Program-made: the position numbers and the translations under genes
Notes under the pieces: model-generated
Told to the model about the DNA's origin: nothing
The model's database searches: none
Seen by the model: the letters and a program-made list of their open reading frames with translations, nothing else
Assembly: GCA_964372415.1 (NCBI GenBank)
Contig: CAYJQH010000003.1
Span: 44,215-108,214, forward strand
DNA from: JAGORL01 sp964372415
Lineage (GTDB): Bacteria; Patescibacteriota; Patescibacteriia; UBA9934
Reading direction: 5' to 3'
Length of the DNA: 64,000 bases
In this document: piece by piece, positions 1 through 8,418 of the stretch
Position numbering within the stretch: the first letter of the stretch is position 1
How the letters are laid out: each line of letters begins with the position of its first letter

Positions 1-2485
1 ATGCGTTGTCATGAAGTTCGTCGAGCGTCCGATGAAGACCCACGTTGACGGTGAGTGGTGCCGGCTCTGCTTGAGTGGTAGTGATTGGTTTGATGATCTT
101 TTCCACAAAACCGGGTTTACTAACACTCGCATAATACTCGTTCGGACCGAGCAAGAACGAATAACGCCCGAGACGATCTGTTAAGGTCGACTCGATAAGC
201 TTATTATACCGCGGTTCAAAGAGCCTTATGACGGCGTTGCTCACAGGTTTATGCGTATTTTTATCGTAAACAATTCCCCAGCCTTTTGGCTTCTTCTTGT
301 ATACTAGTTTAAGCACCAGTAACAGCACTATAAATTGAATTCCGAGCATTGCTCCTGCAGCCAGGCTCGGGGCGATGATCAAGACGACTATTGAGATTCC
401 CAGTCCCGATAAGCCAAAAACAAGCTGGATTGTTTTTAAAAGTCGTTCGACAGCTAATTTTCGAGGTGCGTGAAATTGGGGCGCGTCAGACGGATCAAGT
501 GGAATATTGGCTGTAACATTGGTTTTTTGCTCCGATACCTCAATATCTTCACCATGATAAACATCAAGATATTGACCGTCCGTTTTGATTTCGGCCAAAT
601 ATTTACTGGGAAAGTTAAAACCTGGCTTTATTACCTCAAGGCGATACCTTCCTGGTTCAGCAAATACATAGAATCGACCTTCAGGGCTAGTAACGGTCGA
701 CTTCACAAGTCGATGTTCCGGCATACGGAACACGCGAATAGTGGCTAGACCTATCGGCACTTTAGTTACCGCGTTGTAAACTCGGCCAAAAGGGCGGCGT
801 CGTTTTTTACCGAAAAGTAAAGCTGGCGAAGTAAAAATGTAAAAAATAAAAGGCAGTAAATTTGAAACCGTCGCGAGGAGGGCAAGCGATACCAAGGCGA
901 TTGCGGCAGCCAATGGAAGGCCTATTCTGGCGATTGCCTGGGCAAGGGGGGCGTCAAGAATGTTACGTAGAAAAGGTGGCTCGAAGGGCGTTTCATCTGG
1001 TGTGATTATAGGCACTAAAAGACGCTCAAGACGAACGTTAATAGTTAGAATGTTGTTTGTCACATTAACCTCAAGAGCAACATCCTCATAACCCGATTTG
1101 CTAACTATGACTCGATAAGGACCGTTCGGCGTATACCAACCAATTAAACCATCGTCACCTGTTAAAACCGGATTTTCCTGATTAAAAACAAAGGCTTCCC
1201 AGGCTACACCTGGCCCTTCTGAAAGATCATAAACGGTAACCACAGCTCCGGAAACAGGTACTACTTCGTCGTCAATAATCTCGTAAACAAGGCCAGAATC
1301 AGCGATATCAATAAACACTGTGGCAGTCGCTTCTGTGTCATCAGCAAAATGCACAATGGTTCCAAGGGCGTCGTCAGAAACTGGGACGGGCACCAAACCC
1401 GAAAACACGTTCGGCTCTTTAGTCGGTGAGAGTACGTATTGATCGTCACCTAAGACTACAACCACGCTTGTCGCCGCATCTTCAGAGTGAACAATAACTT
1501 CAACCTCAGCATAGGTTCCAGGCAGGACCTCTACCCCACCGTCGGCATCATCAAGGCGAAAGTCGTCAACTGCAATAATATCAATCTCGACCCGCGGTTC
1601 ATCTATTAATTCATTATCCGTTTCCTCATCTTTGGGCCCGTCTGGTGATGGCGTTGGGGTCGTTTCTGGAAGAGGAACTGATGGTGGCTGTGGCTCGGGA
1701 GTTGGTTCGGGTTCAGGAATCGGCTCGGGAGTTGGTTCGGGTGTAGGTTCCGGTTCAGGCTCAGGAATTGGTGTAGGCTCTGGCTCGGGAGTTGGTTCGG
1801 GTGTAGGTTCCGGTTCAGGCTCAGGCTCAGGTTCTGGTTCAGGTGACGGGGGTGTCGGATTCGACCCTCCTCCGCCTCCCCCACCGCCTCCGCCTGATGA
1901 TGTTACAACCACGCTCACCGAGTCACTACCAGCGCTCGTGTAAGGAAGGGGTATTGAGCCATCATTGCCTGAGGTTCCACCAAGCGTCAGGTAGTAAGTG
2001 CCGGGAGTTGAAGGATTCGTAATTCTATTAGCGCCAGAACCCGATGCCGCGGCGTTCGTACCAATTTCAACTGTTACCACACTACCGTTAGCCATCGCTC
2101 CCCCGTCCCCGGCACAAATGGTCAGAGTGAGGGTACCTGATGACATAGCTACCGAGGCCTGTTCAGCCCCAGCACACGTTGCTGCAGTTGTTAAATCAAC
2201 CCCATCATCAGTAATGTCGACATCATCCTCAACAATCGAGCTCGTCGTAAAACTACTTGGAAAAACTAGAGTTATTGTTTCACCCTCCGCCCAGGCGTCG
2301 ACAAGCGTAAAGGTAAATTTGTGATTTGCAGTTTGTGACGTAACAAGAGAAGTTGGCTGATCAGAAAGGCTATCAACCGCAAGCGCCATCACCCACACAG
2401 GAACAATTAAAAACATGCTGACTAGCACTAAAAGTGTGGTCAGCGACTGACTAAAACAACGCTGCGCCCTCCGCCCGTCGTTCAC
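1..2485 (-). CDS. Large surface protein with Pro/Glu-rich linker and carboxypeptidase-regulatory-like domains (partial)
   Basis: An open frame on the minus strand runs from a GTG at 2485 to the left window edge without a stop (about 828 codons), so the C-terminus is missing. A signal-like hydrophobic N-terminus (residues ~15-37) is followed by a beta-rich domain, a glycine run, and about 70 residues of alternating Pro-Glu/Pro-Thr repeats. Three segments resemble carboxypeptidase-regulatory (CarboxypepD_reg) beta-sandwiches, with patterns such as GDDGLIGWYTPNGPYRV and SPEGRFYVFAEPGRYRLEV. Hydrophobic stretches between them look like membrane segments. It starts 12 nt after the stop of the preceding gene, so it probably ends a three-gene operon for surface proteins. 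Function unknown; adhesion or envelope structure is an inference from architecture. Confidence 0.8.
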   Translation of the reverse strand, partial: MNDGRRAQRCFSQSLTTLLVLVSMFLIVPVWVMALAVDSLSDQPTSLVTSQTANHKFTFTLVDAWAEGETITLVFPSSFTTSSIVEDDVDITDDGVDLTTAATCAGAEQASVAMSSGTLTLTICAGDGGAMANGSVVTVEIGTNAAASGSGANRITNPSTPGTYYLTLGGTSGNDGSIPLPYTSAGSDSVSVVVTSSGGGGGGGGGGSNPTPPSPEPEPEPEPEPEPTPEPTPEPEPTPIPEPEPEPTPEPTPEPIPEPEPTPEPQPPSVPLPETTPTPSPDGPKDEETDNELIDEPRVEIDIIAVDDFRLDDADGGVEVLPGTYAEVEVIVHSEDAATSVVVVLGDDQYVLSPTKEPNVFSGLVPVPVSDDALGTIVHFADDTEATATVFIDIADSGLVYEIIDDEVVPVSGAVVTVYDLSEGPGVAWEAFVFNQENPVLTGDDGLIGWYTPNGPYRVIVSKSGYEDVALEVNVTNNILTINVRLERLLVPIITPDETPFEPPFLRNILDAPLAQAIARIGLPLAAAIALVSLALLATVSNLLPFIFYIFTSPALLFGKKRRRPFGRVYNAVTKVPIGLATIRVFRMPEHRLVKSTVTSPEGRFYVFAEPGRYRLEVIKPGFNFPSKYLAEIKTDGQYLDVYHGEDIEVSEQKTNVTANIPLDPSDAPQFHAPRKLAVERLLKTIQLVFGLSGLGISIVVLIIAPSLAAGAMLGIQFIVLLLVLKLVYKKKPKGWGIVYDKNTHKPVSNAVIRLFEPRYNKLIESTLTDRLGRYSFLLGPNEYYASVSKPGFVEKIIKPITTTQAEPAPLTVNVGLHRTLDELHDNA

Positions 2486-2496
2486 AATTGCTTACA

Positions 2497-3390
2497 CTAT
2501 ACGCGACGGAATTGTCGCCAAACAAATAATAAAATGACAACGATTAATCCGCCTACGAGCGCCAAAATACGCCAAGGAAATAGTACCACGTTTGTGGTCT
2601 TAAAAATTACACTTTGGCCATCGGCTGAAAGCAATTCAAGAGTAGCCGTGTACGGACCAATGTAAATGCCTGAATTAGGTTGCCAATTAATCGTAAATAC
2701 CCGACTCGTTCCGCCGGGAATTCGTCGCGGAATTTCAATCAATGGCAAGGCTGCTATATCTTTTCCCCACATGTTTGTAAGCACCACCTGTCCTACAGGC
2801 TGTGTGGTAGCTTGGCCTTGATTTGTTAGAACGGTGATGAATCTTATGGGAAAAGTGCTTGTAAACTTCGGTGTCGCCTCAAAAGACGAAATAGTTAGGT
2901 CGGCTTCCAAAACATCCCCGATGGTCATAAAAAACAAGGCTGCGACTCCTTGCCTAACCGATACGCCGCCGGTTACCTCTGCAGATTTATTTTCTTGTTG
3001 GGCAATTAAGGCCACCGTTACTACTCTGCCTGATGCTTCGCCTTCCGGGCTAATACTTAGATCAATAGCTCTAGTGCTATGTGGTGTAAGTTCAACCCGT
3101 TGAGTAGTCAGTTCAAACCAGTCTTTCATATCTTCCGGAAGTTCAGAAAATACGAGGTCGTCAGCGCTTGATCCGAATTCTACGAGTTGAAGCGATAAAT
3201 TATACGTCTCTGTTTGATTGTTTTCGTTTATTAAATGCAAGGTTCTGACCAATTCCGTGCCAGGATCAATTACAACGTCAGTTGCATCTGGATCAAAACG
3301 AACTGCGCTCGCCGTAGTAGTCAAAAAGAAACTTGAGGTTATCCCAAGGATGCACAACAATACTCGAAATTTATTAGTAATTACCGACAA
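2497..3390 (-). CDS. Secreted DUF916-like beta-sandwich protein with C-terminal membrane anchor
   Basis: 297 aa. The protein has an N-terminal signal peptide (about residues 8-29, ending ASA-V), an extracellular beta-rich body and a C-terminal transmembrane helix (about 268-290) followed by a basic tail (WRQFRRV). Features such as 'VIDPGTELVRTLHLINENN' near the N-terminus and a second domain with NQGQATTQPVGQV resemble the DUF916/DUF3324 pair of cell-surface WxL-type proteins; this is a fold-level resemblance only. The start overlaps the end of the upstream gene by 17 nt and the next gene begins 12 nt after the stop, so the three are probably co-transcribed. Likely a wall- or membrane-attached surface component. 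Confidence 0.75.
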   Translation of the reverse strand: MSVITNKFRVLLCILGITSSFFLTTTASAVRFDPDATDVVIDPGTELVRTLHLINENNQTETYNLSLQLVEFGSSADDLVFSELPEDMKDWFELTTQRVELTPHSTRAIDLSISPEGEASGRVVTVALIAQQENKSAEVTGGVSVRQGVAALFFMTIGDVLEADLTISSFEATPKFTSTFPIRFITVLTNQGQATTQPVGQVVLTNMWGKDIAALPLIEIPRRIPGGTSRVFTINWQPNSGIYIGPYTATLELLSADGQSVIFKTTNVVLFPWRILALVGGLIVVILLFVWRQFRRV

Positions 3391-4303
3391 AAATGAAGGT
3401 CAACGAATGGGAGTATGAATTACTCTGAATGCCGGAATCAACAGCTGATTTGAGAGTTAAAAAATCACGCGACTTAAAGGATACCGCCGATCGACTGGCG
3501 ATTTGCTGAAGCGAGGTGGTAAAAGCAGAGTCTTCTGTATCAAAAGTTGATGAGGCAAGCGTAGTATCTGATGATTTTGCGCCGTATTCTGTACTACCTA
3601 ACGATACCGAGCCGTCTGTAACATCACTAATCACGGGTGTGCCAGCGGGTGCCCTGAGTTCGCCATCCTCAAGCACGAACATGCTGTAACCGCTAGGTAC
3701 GTCAGATGTCACTTCCCAGCCGATGATTCCAGTACTAGCAGTAGTCGACGATAATGATGAGAGCGGCAGACTAGTACCCGAAAGCTCGTAGACGTAGTCG
3801 CTCACGCCATCAATCGTTGGACTTGATGAGCCAGTTGTTAAAAAATCGACGATTAATGTTGAGCCGCCAATTGAGGTAATTTTGCCTGTGGCCGAAATTT
3901 GACTTAGTCCCTCGTCCTGGACAATTGCGATGTAATCTCCCGTCGAGTAACCGGAGGTCGAAGTTACGGTTACGGTCGTGCCGGTCAGGGCTGTGGCTCC
4001 AACCTGCGAGTTAAGATCCTGAGAAAACAAGCTGAAGAAGACAGTTGGATCATAAATACCTGAACGAAAACCAGAATCCAAACGATAAGATGCAGATGAC
4101 GATATACCAGCAAGACCTGACTCAAGCGAATCTCTAAGTCTGTATGAGCTAGATGAGCTCGTATCTGAGCCGCCTGAATTAAGGGAATCCCACTGAATTT
4201 GGTAAGTCGTTGAAGTCATGCTAGCAAAACCGAAATTTGGAGCAAAAAAAAGCAAACCAACAACAAGCACCGTAGACATCTTTTTGCCAATATTTACAGG
4301 CAT
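3374..4303 (-). CDS. Secreted Ser/Thr-rich protein with SYRL(R/D) repeats
   Basis: 309 aa from the ATG at 4303; an in-frame ATG at 4345 would add 14 residues, but the signal peptide (positive IGKK, then hydrophobic to FGFAS) fits the 4303 start. After cleavage there are two related segments, SSSSSYRLRDSLESG and SSSASYRLDSGFRSG, then a beta-rich, Ser/Thr-rich body containing SQDLNSQVGATALTG and a domain with GWEVTSDVPSGYSMFV. I do not recognise a family. It is the first gene of the minus-strand operon with the DUF916-like protein (17-nt overlap) and the large linker protein, suggesting a joint surface role. Confidence 0.7.
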   Translation of the reverse strand: MPVNIGKKMSTVLVVGLLFFAPNFGFASMTSTTYQIQWDSLNSGGSDTSSSSSYRLRDSLESGLAGISSSASYRLDSGFRSGIYDPTVFFSLFSQDLNSQVGATALTGTTVTVTSTSGYSTGDYIAIVQDEGLSQISATGKITSIGGSTLIVDFLTTGSSSPTIDGVSDYVYELSGTSLPLSSLSSTTASTGIIGWEVTSDVPSGYSMFVLEDGELRAPAGTPVISDVTDGSVSLGSTEYGAKSSDTTLASSTFDTEDSAFTTSLQQIASRSAVSFKSRDFLTLKSAVDSGIQSNSYSHSLTFIFVGNY

Positions 4304-4345
4304 AATCTGCTGAACACAATAAGTCGTCAACCGTCTGTTTAGCAA

Positions 4346-4606
4346 GCTTTTTTGTGGATAACTTTTTAAAAATTTTTTAATTTAATTTGTCCACACTAGC
4401 GTAGACAAATTCTTTTGCGTTCGTGAGTCGTAAAACATAAAATATTTTTCTTAAAATAGTTTGTTGCCCACATTTAATCCACAGTTTCACATAAAACGTC
4501 GCAGCTAACGTTAGCATAATTTAAGCAATTAGCAGAAAACTATCAACAGAGTAACGTGGTCACAAACATAAACGTTATTTTTTTGACGATTTTGACGATA
4601 ACAAAT
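4346..4606. promoter_or_regulatory. AT-rich intergenic region with DnaA-box-like sites
   Basis: Non-coding stretch upstream of the secreted-protein operon. It carries one perfect DnaA box on the minus strand (TGTGGATAA, 4353-4361), a near match TTGTCCACA (4387-4395) and weaker TTGCCCACA and TAATCCACA sites around 4462-4484, embedded in very AT-rich sequence. This could be a DnaA-responsive promoter or a secondary DnaA-binding locus. The true oriC is more plausibly beside dnaA. Confidence 0.4.
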
Positions 4607-4730
4607 GAAAAAATCTCATTAAATTGATTAATACGAGGCGTGGGGTTGATTTTTTCGAGACGTACTTAATGGTACGCTAAGAAAAAATCGGGCCCCACAA
4701 CACAGTAGTAAGCAATTTAATCAGATTTTC
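4607..4730. repeat. tRNA-flanking palindrome P1 (3' of tRNA-Ala)
   Basis: Imperfect inverted repeat of about 124 bp. The left arm (from 4607, containing ATCTCATTAAATTG) pairs with the right arm (ending AGATTTTC at 4730), and the central hairpin is CGTACTTAATGGTACG (4661-4676). It ends exactly at the CCA end of the minus-strand tRNA-Ala. The core half-sites GAGACG and CGCTAAG are a diverged form of the family core GAGGCG...CGGTGAGG. Confidence 0.8.
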
Positions 4731-4806
4731 TGGTGGACCTGAGCGGATTCGAACCGCTGACCTCCGCAATGCGAATGCGGCGCTCTACCAACTGAGCCAC
4801 AGGCCC
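4731..4806 (-). tRNA. tRNA-Ala (CGC)
   Basis: A 76-nt cloverleaf with 7-bp acceptor stem GGGCCTG/CAGGTCC, discriminator A and encoded CCA. The D-arm is GCTC...GAGC, the anticodon loop TTCGCAT gives anticodon CGC (reads GCG, Ala), and the T-loop is TTCGAAT. Its 3' end abuts palindrome P1 directly. Upstream (4807-4860) there is a tract with several TTAGC/ATTAGC repeats. Confidence 0.95.
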
Positions 4807-4903
4807 GGGCTGGCTATTAGCTGCTAGCGATTAGCGAGCCATTAGCTTTTAGCAATTAACTAACCACACTGTTTCACATGAAGCGCGGTCCCATATAACC
4901 GTT

Positions 4904-5024
4904 GAAATTGAATTAAATAACTTTTATACAAGGCGCGGGAAGTCGAGGTTGAGGCGTAGTTAATACTACGGTGAGGCCGAGACAGGGACCCGCAACGAAG
5001 TATAAAATTATTTAAATCGGTTTC
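4904..5024. repeat. tRNA-flanking palindrome P2 (3' of tRNA-Arg CCT)
   Basis: Imperfect inverted repeat of about 121 bp. The outer arms pair AATTAAATAACTTTTATAC with GTATAAAATTATTTAAAT, and the core is GAGGCGTAGTTAATACTACG followed by GTGAGGCCG (4951-4979). The right end touches the CCA of tRNA-Arg at 5025. It is the clearest family member for the core consensus. Confidence 0.85.
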
Positions 5025-5100
5025 TGGTGCCCCCACCCGGAGTTGAACCAGGATCAAGGGCTTAGGACGCCCCCGTTCTATCCAATTGAACTATGGGGAC
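5025..5100 (-). tRNA. tRNA-Arg (CCT)
   Basis: 76 nt with acceptor GTCCCCA/TGGGGGC, discriminator A and encoded CCA. The anticodon stem is GGGGC/GCCCT with loop GTCCTAA, anticodon CCT (reads AGG, Arg). The T-loop is TTCAACT. The 3' end abuts palindrome P2; the 5' side carries a degraded relative of the same element family (5107-5200). Confidence 0.93.
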
Positions 5101-5106
5101 AAAACA

Positions 5107-5200
5107 CACCCAAGTTTGGCCACCTTCGTCGTCGTTCGCTCCGCACGACATCAACGCAAATTTTTTACGCTTACTCGTGATCACTTACGCCTAGATTATG
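5107..5200. repeat. Degraded relative of the tRNA-flanking palindromes
   Basis: The segment beginning CCCAAGTTTGGCCACCTTCG is nearly identical over about 35 nt to the left arm of palindrome P4, which sits at the same place relative to the other tRNA-Arg. The central core and most of the pairing right arm are lost; a weak match remains at CTTACTCGTGATC and CGCCTAG. It lies 6 nt from the 5' end of tRNA-Arg(CCT), as P4 lies beside tRNA-Arg(TCT). Confidence 0.6.
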
Positions 5201-5300
5201 AGTCGTAAAACAATAATGTGATCTGTGTTATACTTTACAGTACGACCAGGCAGATTGTAATAAAAATTTACGAGCCGGTCAAAGAATAAAACAGTTGAAT

Positions 5301-6416
5301 ATGAGCACGGAGCTTCTCGCGGTCATGGTGTCACTCGTTACTGCGATTCTCGTAGTACTAGTACTCATCAAAGTACGTCACACCTCTGCCCAAGTGTCGT
5401 CAAACGATACCATTCGTCATCTCTCAGAGCTCCGACAAGAACTTCAACGATTGCAACACGAGCATAGTCAGGAGATGCAGTCACAACTTACGCGAGTCAA
5501 TGATCAGGTGTACCGGGGTTTAAGCGATTCCCAAAAGGCGATGCAGACGCAATTCGCTCACACCTCAAAAATTATTGAGGACATCACTCAAAAACTCACT
5601 ACACTCGATGCCACCAACAAACAAGTGCTGGATTTTTCCTCACAGCTTAAAAGTCTTCAAGACGTTCTCAAAAACCCAAAACAACGGGGAGTGCTAGGTG
5701 AGTATTGGCTCGAAACCCTGTTACAAAATATTTTGCCTCCAGCCTCGTACGCCATGCAGTATCGCCTTGGCAAACATGACACAACAAACAAAGATCTTAT
5801 CGCTGATGCTGTAATCTTTGTTCGCGAGCTGATTGTGCCGATTGATGCCAAATTTAGTTTGGAAAATTACAATCGAGCAATCGGTGAACAGAATCCCGAA
5901 AGACGCGAAGAGCTTGAAAGGCAACTAAAAGCCGACGTAAAGATACGAATCGATGAAACATCAAAGTATATCCAACCACAACAGGGAACACTGGATTTTG
6001 CTTTCATGTTTATCCCCGCAGAAGGTGTTTATTACAATCTTTTGAACGCCGAGGTGGGCAGCGGAGTCAACAGTCAAAACTTGATTGAATACGCCTTCTC
6101 AAAAAAAGTAATGATCGTTTCTCCAACCTCACTTTTTGCATATCTACAAACCGTAATCTTGGGGTTAAATAATCTTCAAATCGAAAAAAACGCACAGGAA
6201 ATTCAAAAAAATGTTGCAGAGCTTGGCAAGCATTTGCGTTCTTTTTTTGAATATCACAGTAAAGTGGGGAAGAATCTTGCAACGACAGTCAATCAATATA
6301 ACGTCGCCTCAGGTGAATTTAAAAAAATCAGTAAGGACGTGGTAAGGATTACCGATGGCAATAAAGATGAAATTATCGAGATTGAGATTGTCGAAAAACC
6401 GACATTAATTGAATAG
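5301..6416 (+). CDS. rmuC: RmuC-family DNA recombination protein
   Basis: 371 aa from ATG 5301; an in-frame TTG at 5295 adds two residues. The order is a single N-terminal transmembrane helix (about 5-27), a long coiled coil (about 30-120, heptads such as LRQELQRLQHEHSQEM) and the RmuC nuclease-like domain (about 130-340). Family motifs include RGVLGEYWLETLLQN, PIDAKFSLENYNRA, FAFMFIPAEGVYY and VMIVSPTSLFAYL. RmuC proteins limit inversions and illegitimate recombination; the biochemical activity is uncertain. A -10 box TATACT lies at about 5230. It is followed by a bidirectional terminator shared with rpsT. Confidence 0.93.
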   Translation: MSTELLAVMVSLVTAILVVLVLIKVRHTSAQVSSNDTIRHLSELRQELQRLQHEHSQEMQSQLTRVNDQVYRGLSDSQKAMQTQFAHTSKIIEDITQKLTTLDATNKQVLDFSSQLKSLQDVLKNPKQRGVLGEYWLETLLQNILPPASYAMQYRLGKHDTTNKDLIADAVIFVRELIVPIDAKFSLENYNRAIGEQNPERREELERQLKADVKIRIDETSKYIQPQQGTLDFAFMFIPAEGVYYNLLNAEVGSGVNSQNLIEYAFSKKVMIVSPTSLFAYLQTVILGLNNLQIEKNAQEIQKNVAELGKHLRSFFEYHSKVGKNLATTVNQYNVASGEFKKISKDVVRITDGNKDEIIEIEIVEKPTLIE

Positions 6417-6426
6417 GCGCAGAGAT

Positions 6427-6465
6427 AAAAAAACGCCCCTTAGCATTTGTTCGGGGCGTTTTTTT
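6427..6465. terminator. Bidirectional intrinsic terminator (rmuC / rpsT)
   Basis: The stem ACGCCCC/GGGGCGT is flanked by an A-run on the left and a T-run on the right, so it can end both the plus-strand rmuC and the minus-strand rpsT transcripts. Confidence 0.9.
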
Positions 6466-6730
6466 ACTTCGTTGCTTTGTTTAGACGAATGGCCGTGCGG
6501 CTTTTTATACGAGAGGCGGCATTTTTCTTAATAACTCCTTTAGTTACCGCTTTATCAAGAGTCTTGCCGAGGTCGCGGATAAGCGTTTTAGCTTCATCAA
6601 GCTTTTTAGCGTCGAGCAGTTTTCGGAAATTACGGCGCATGTAGGCAATGCTTTCATGTACCTTGATATTGCGCGCGGCTCTAACGTTACTTTGACGGAG
6701 AGCCTTTTTGGCATTTTGGAGAATTGGCAT
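6464..6730 (-). CDS. rpsT: 30S ribosomal protein bS20
   Basis: 88 aa and highly basic, with the S20 signature MPILQNAKKALRQSNVRAAR at the N-terminus and helical Lys/Arg-rich composition throughout. S20 binds 16S rRNA early in 30S assembly. It lies 30 nt downstream of holA on the same strand and is probably co-transcribed, ending at the bidirectional terminator. Confidence 0.95.
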   Translation of the reverse strand: MPILQNAKKALRQSNVRAARNIKVHESIAYMRRNFRKLLDAKKLDEAKTLIRDLGKTLDKAVTKGVIKKNAASRIKSRTAIRLNKATK

Positions 6731-6760
6731 AGCGTAATTGGCAATAAAGATAGCGCTAAC

Positions 6761-7735
6761 CTAGCGACGTGTCAAGATCGCAGCCACCAGGCGATCAACC
6801 GCCAGCTCAGGGGCCAAACCCGATTTTGCCGCTTTATCAAGGTCAAAAGCCAAGGCGTGGAGATCTAGTAGCTGCTCGCGTTGCCAACTGCGAGCCTCAC
6901 CAAGAATCTTTTGCGCCACGTACGGATGCAGCCCAAGTGCCGTCGCGAGCTCGTTTTTGGTCACTCCAGCCTTACTGTCCATAACGTCCCGCGCCTCGAG
7001 AAGCAAACGAATTTGCCTGACTAGCATACCGAATAGCTGGAACTCTCCGGTACCGGCACGCCGCTCATCAGATAATTTAGCCAGCGCTTTGGCATTACCC
7101 TTGGCGGACAATGCATCAAGAAAAGCGAAAATGTTCTCCTCAACATCGCGTGCCACCAAGTCCTGAATCATCGCTTCATTCACTCCAGCGCCATTAGCGT
7201 AGGCGGCGAGCTTCTGCAGCTCGGCATCAAGTCGCCAAGTGTCGTAACTAACGCGTTCGGCCAGCTTGTTAAGTAGTGCTGGGGAGATAACTACTCCCTG
7301 AAGGCGCGTGCGTTCTGCCGCCCAGGAACTGAAGGCGCTTCCTTCGAGGGGAAGAAGAGGGTAAACATGAACATCTGGAGCGGCTGTGATAATTTTGTAA
7401 ACTTCTTGCTTTACAAATTTTGCAGATTCGACGATTTCGACAAAAATCGCAATCGTTGAGCTTGGCACTGACAATAAAATTTCTTTCCACAGGGCGGCAT
7501 CAGCCTTTTTAAGGCCCGAAAGGAGCCCCCGCACCACCACCATTCTTTTTTCCGCCAGAAATGGCGAGGACTGCAGAGCGCCAGTAACCATTCCTCGCTC
7601 GGTTTGTCCGTTTTCATAAGAAAAATCATCCAAATTCATGCCGGTTGGATCAAATTTCTCTTTAAATTTAAGCTTCATGTCGGCGACTCGTTCCTTAACC
7701 CGCAATGCATCGCTGCCATAAATTAGAATCAACAT
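6761..7735 (-). CDS. holA: DNA polymerase III delta subunit (clamp-loader)
   Basis: 324 aa, the usual length for HolA. The N-terminal part reads LILIYGSDALRVKERV, a typical delta-subunit start (YG.D..L), followed by SSPFLAEKRMVVVRGL and the C-terminal helical region with LFGMLVRQIRLLLEARD and HPYVAQKIL. It opens the beta clamp within the clamp-loader complex at the replication fork. Together with the rpsT gene it follows the common holA-rpsT gene order of bacteria, which supports the call. Confidence 0.93.
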   Translation of the reverse strand: MLILIYGSDALRVKERVADMKLKFKEKFDPTGMNLDDFSYENGQTERGMVTGALQSSPFLAEKRMVVVRGLLSGLKKADAALWKEILLSVPSSTIAIFVEIVESAKFVKQEVYKIITAAPDVHVYPLLPLEGSAFSSWAAERTRLQGVVISPALLNKLAERVSYDTWRLDAELQKLAAYANGAGVNEAMIQDLVARDVEENIFAFLDALSAKGNAKALAKLSDERRAGTGEFQLFGMLVRQIRLLLEARDVMDSKAGVTKNELATALGLHPYVAQKILGEARSWQREQLLDLHALAFDLDKAAKSGLAPELAVDRLVAAILTRR

Positions 7736-7834
7736 AGCTTATGTATGTTACGGGGTATCGCTTGGCATAACAAGACAATATTGAGTACTGTAGTATCTGG
7801 CAATACTCGAGATTCTACCCGCCCAGGGGGCACA

Positions 7835-8398
7835 ATGAACCTCCATCCCATCATTTTGGTTCTTGGACCAACGGCCGTCGGCAAAAGAAGCATTCTCGAG
7901 CATGCTCTAGAACACAAGCCACGGCTGAAAGTGATACCAACCTTTACGACGCGTGCGCCACGCGAGGAGGAGAAAAAAGAATCGCTCTGGTACAAATTCG
8001 TCAGTCGAAAAGTCGCCAAGCGTCTCATCGAAAGCGGCCAAGCCATCAACTGGATCGAAGATGATGGAGATTGTTACGGCCAGGCGAAAGACGATATCGA
8101 CCACGTGTTAAGGAACTACCTGGGAGTCCTCATCGTGAGCGAAGCGGCGATTGTAAATTTTAGGCGCGCCCACTATCGAGTGGTGACCGTAAACGTCACC
8201 GCCGAAGGGCAGCCCGAGCTCACTCGGGATCGTACCCCCTGCGAGGAGAAAGGACTTCGACAGGGAAGCGTGCGTTACGATCACAACATCATCAACGTCT
8301 TCGACCCGCAAGAACCCGGGGCCCACTTCGAGTGCGCGGTCCAAGAGTTCTGCAGCATTGTGCGCAAAAACATCATGCGCCACAGCCTCCCATCCTAG
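7835..8398 (+). CDS. Guanylate-kinase-like P-loop protein (GC-rich cassette)
   Basis: 187 aa from ATG 7835, preceded by AGGGGG six nt upstream; the frame is open 90 nt further 5'. The P-loop GPTAVGKRS (11-19) and TTRAPREEE followed by YKFVSRK match the guanylate kinase pattern (STT.R.PR.GE...Y.FVS). The fold should bind a nucleotide, but the rest is divergent and it is unlikely to be the housekeeping Gmk. Codon use is GC-rich, unlike flanking holA and polA. The stop codon sits in the loop of an intrinsic terminator. Part of the set of GC-rich single-gene cassettes described in the findings. Confidence 0.75.
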   Translation: MNLHPIILVLGPTAVGKRSILEHALEHKPRLKVIPTFTTRAPREEEKKESLWYKFVSRKVAKRLIESGQAINWIEDDGDCYGQAKDDIDHVLRNYLGVLIVSEAAIVNFRRAHYRVVTVNVTAEGQPELTRDRTPCEEKGLRQGSVRYDHNIINVFDPQEPGAHFECAVQEFCSIVRKNIMRHSLPS

Positions 8399-8416
8399 TG
8401 ATGGGATTTAATTTTT
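8389..8416 (+). terminator. Intrinsic terminator containing the stop codon of the kinase-like gene
   Basis: The stem CCCATC/GATGGG has the TAG stop in its loop, followed by a T-rich run. Compact stop-in-loop arrangement. Confidence 0.8.
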
Positions 8417-8418
8417 AG

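Noticed and set aside
1632..1943. Plus-strand Gly/Ser repeat ORF
   Set aside because: Complement of the Pro-Glu/Pro-Thr linker of the minus-strand surface protein, which has continuous coding over 800 codons.
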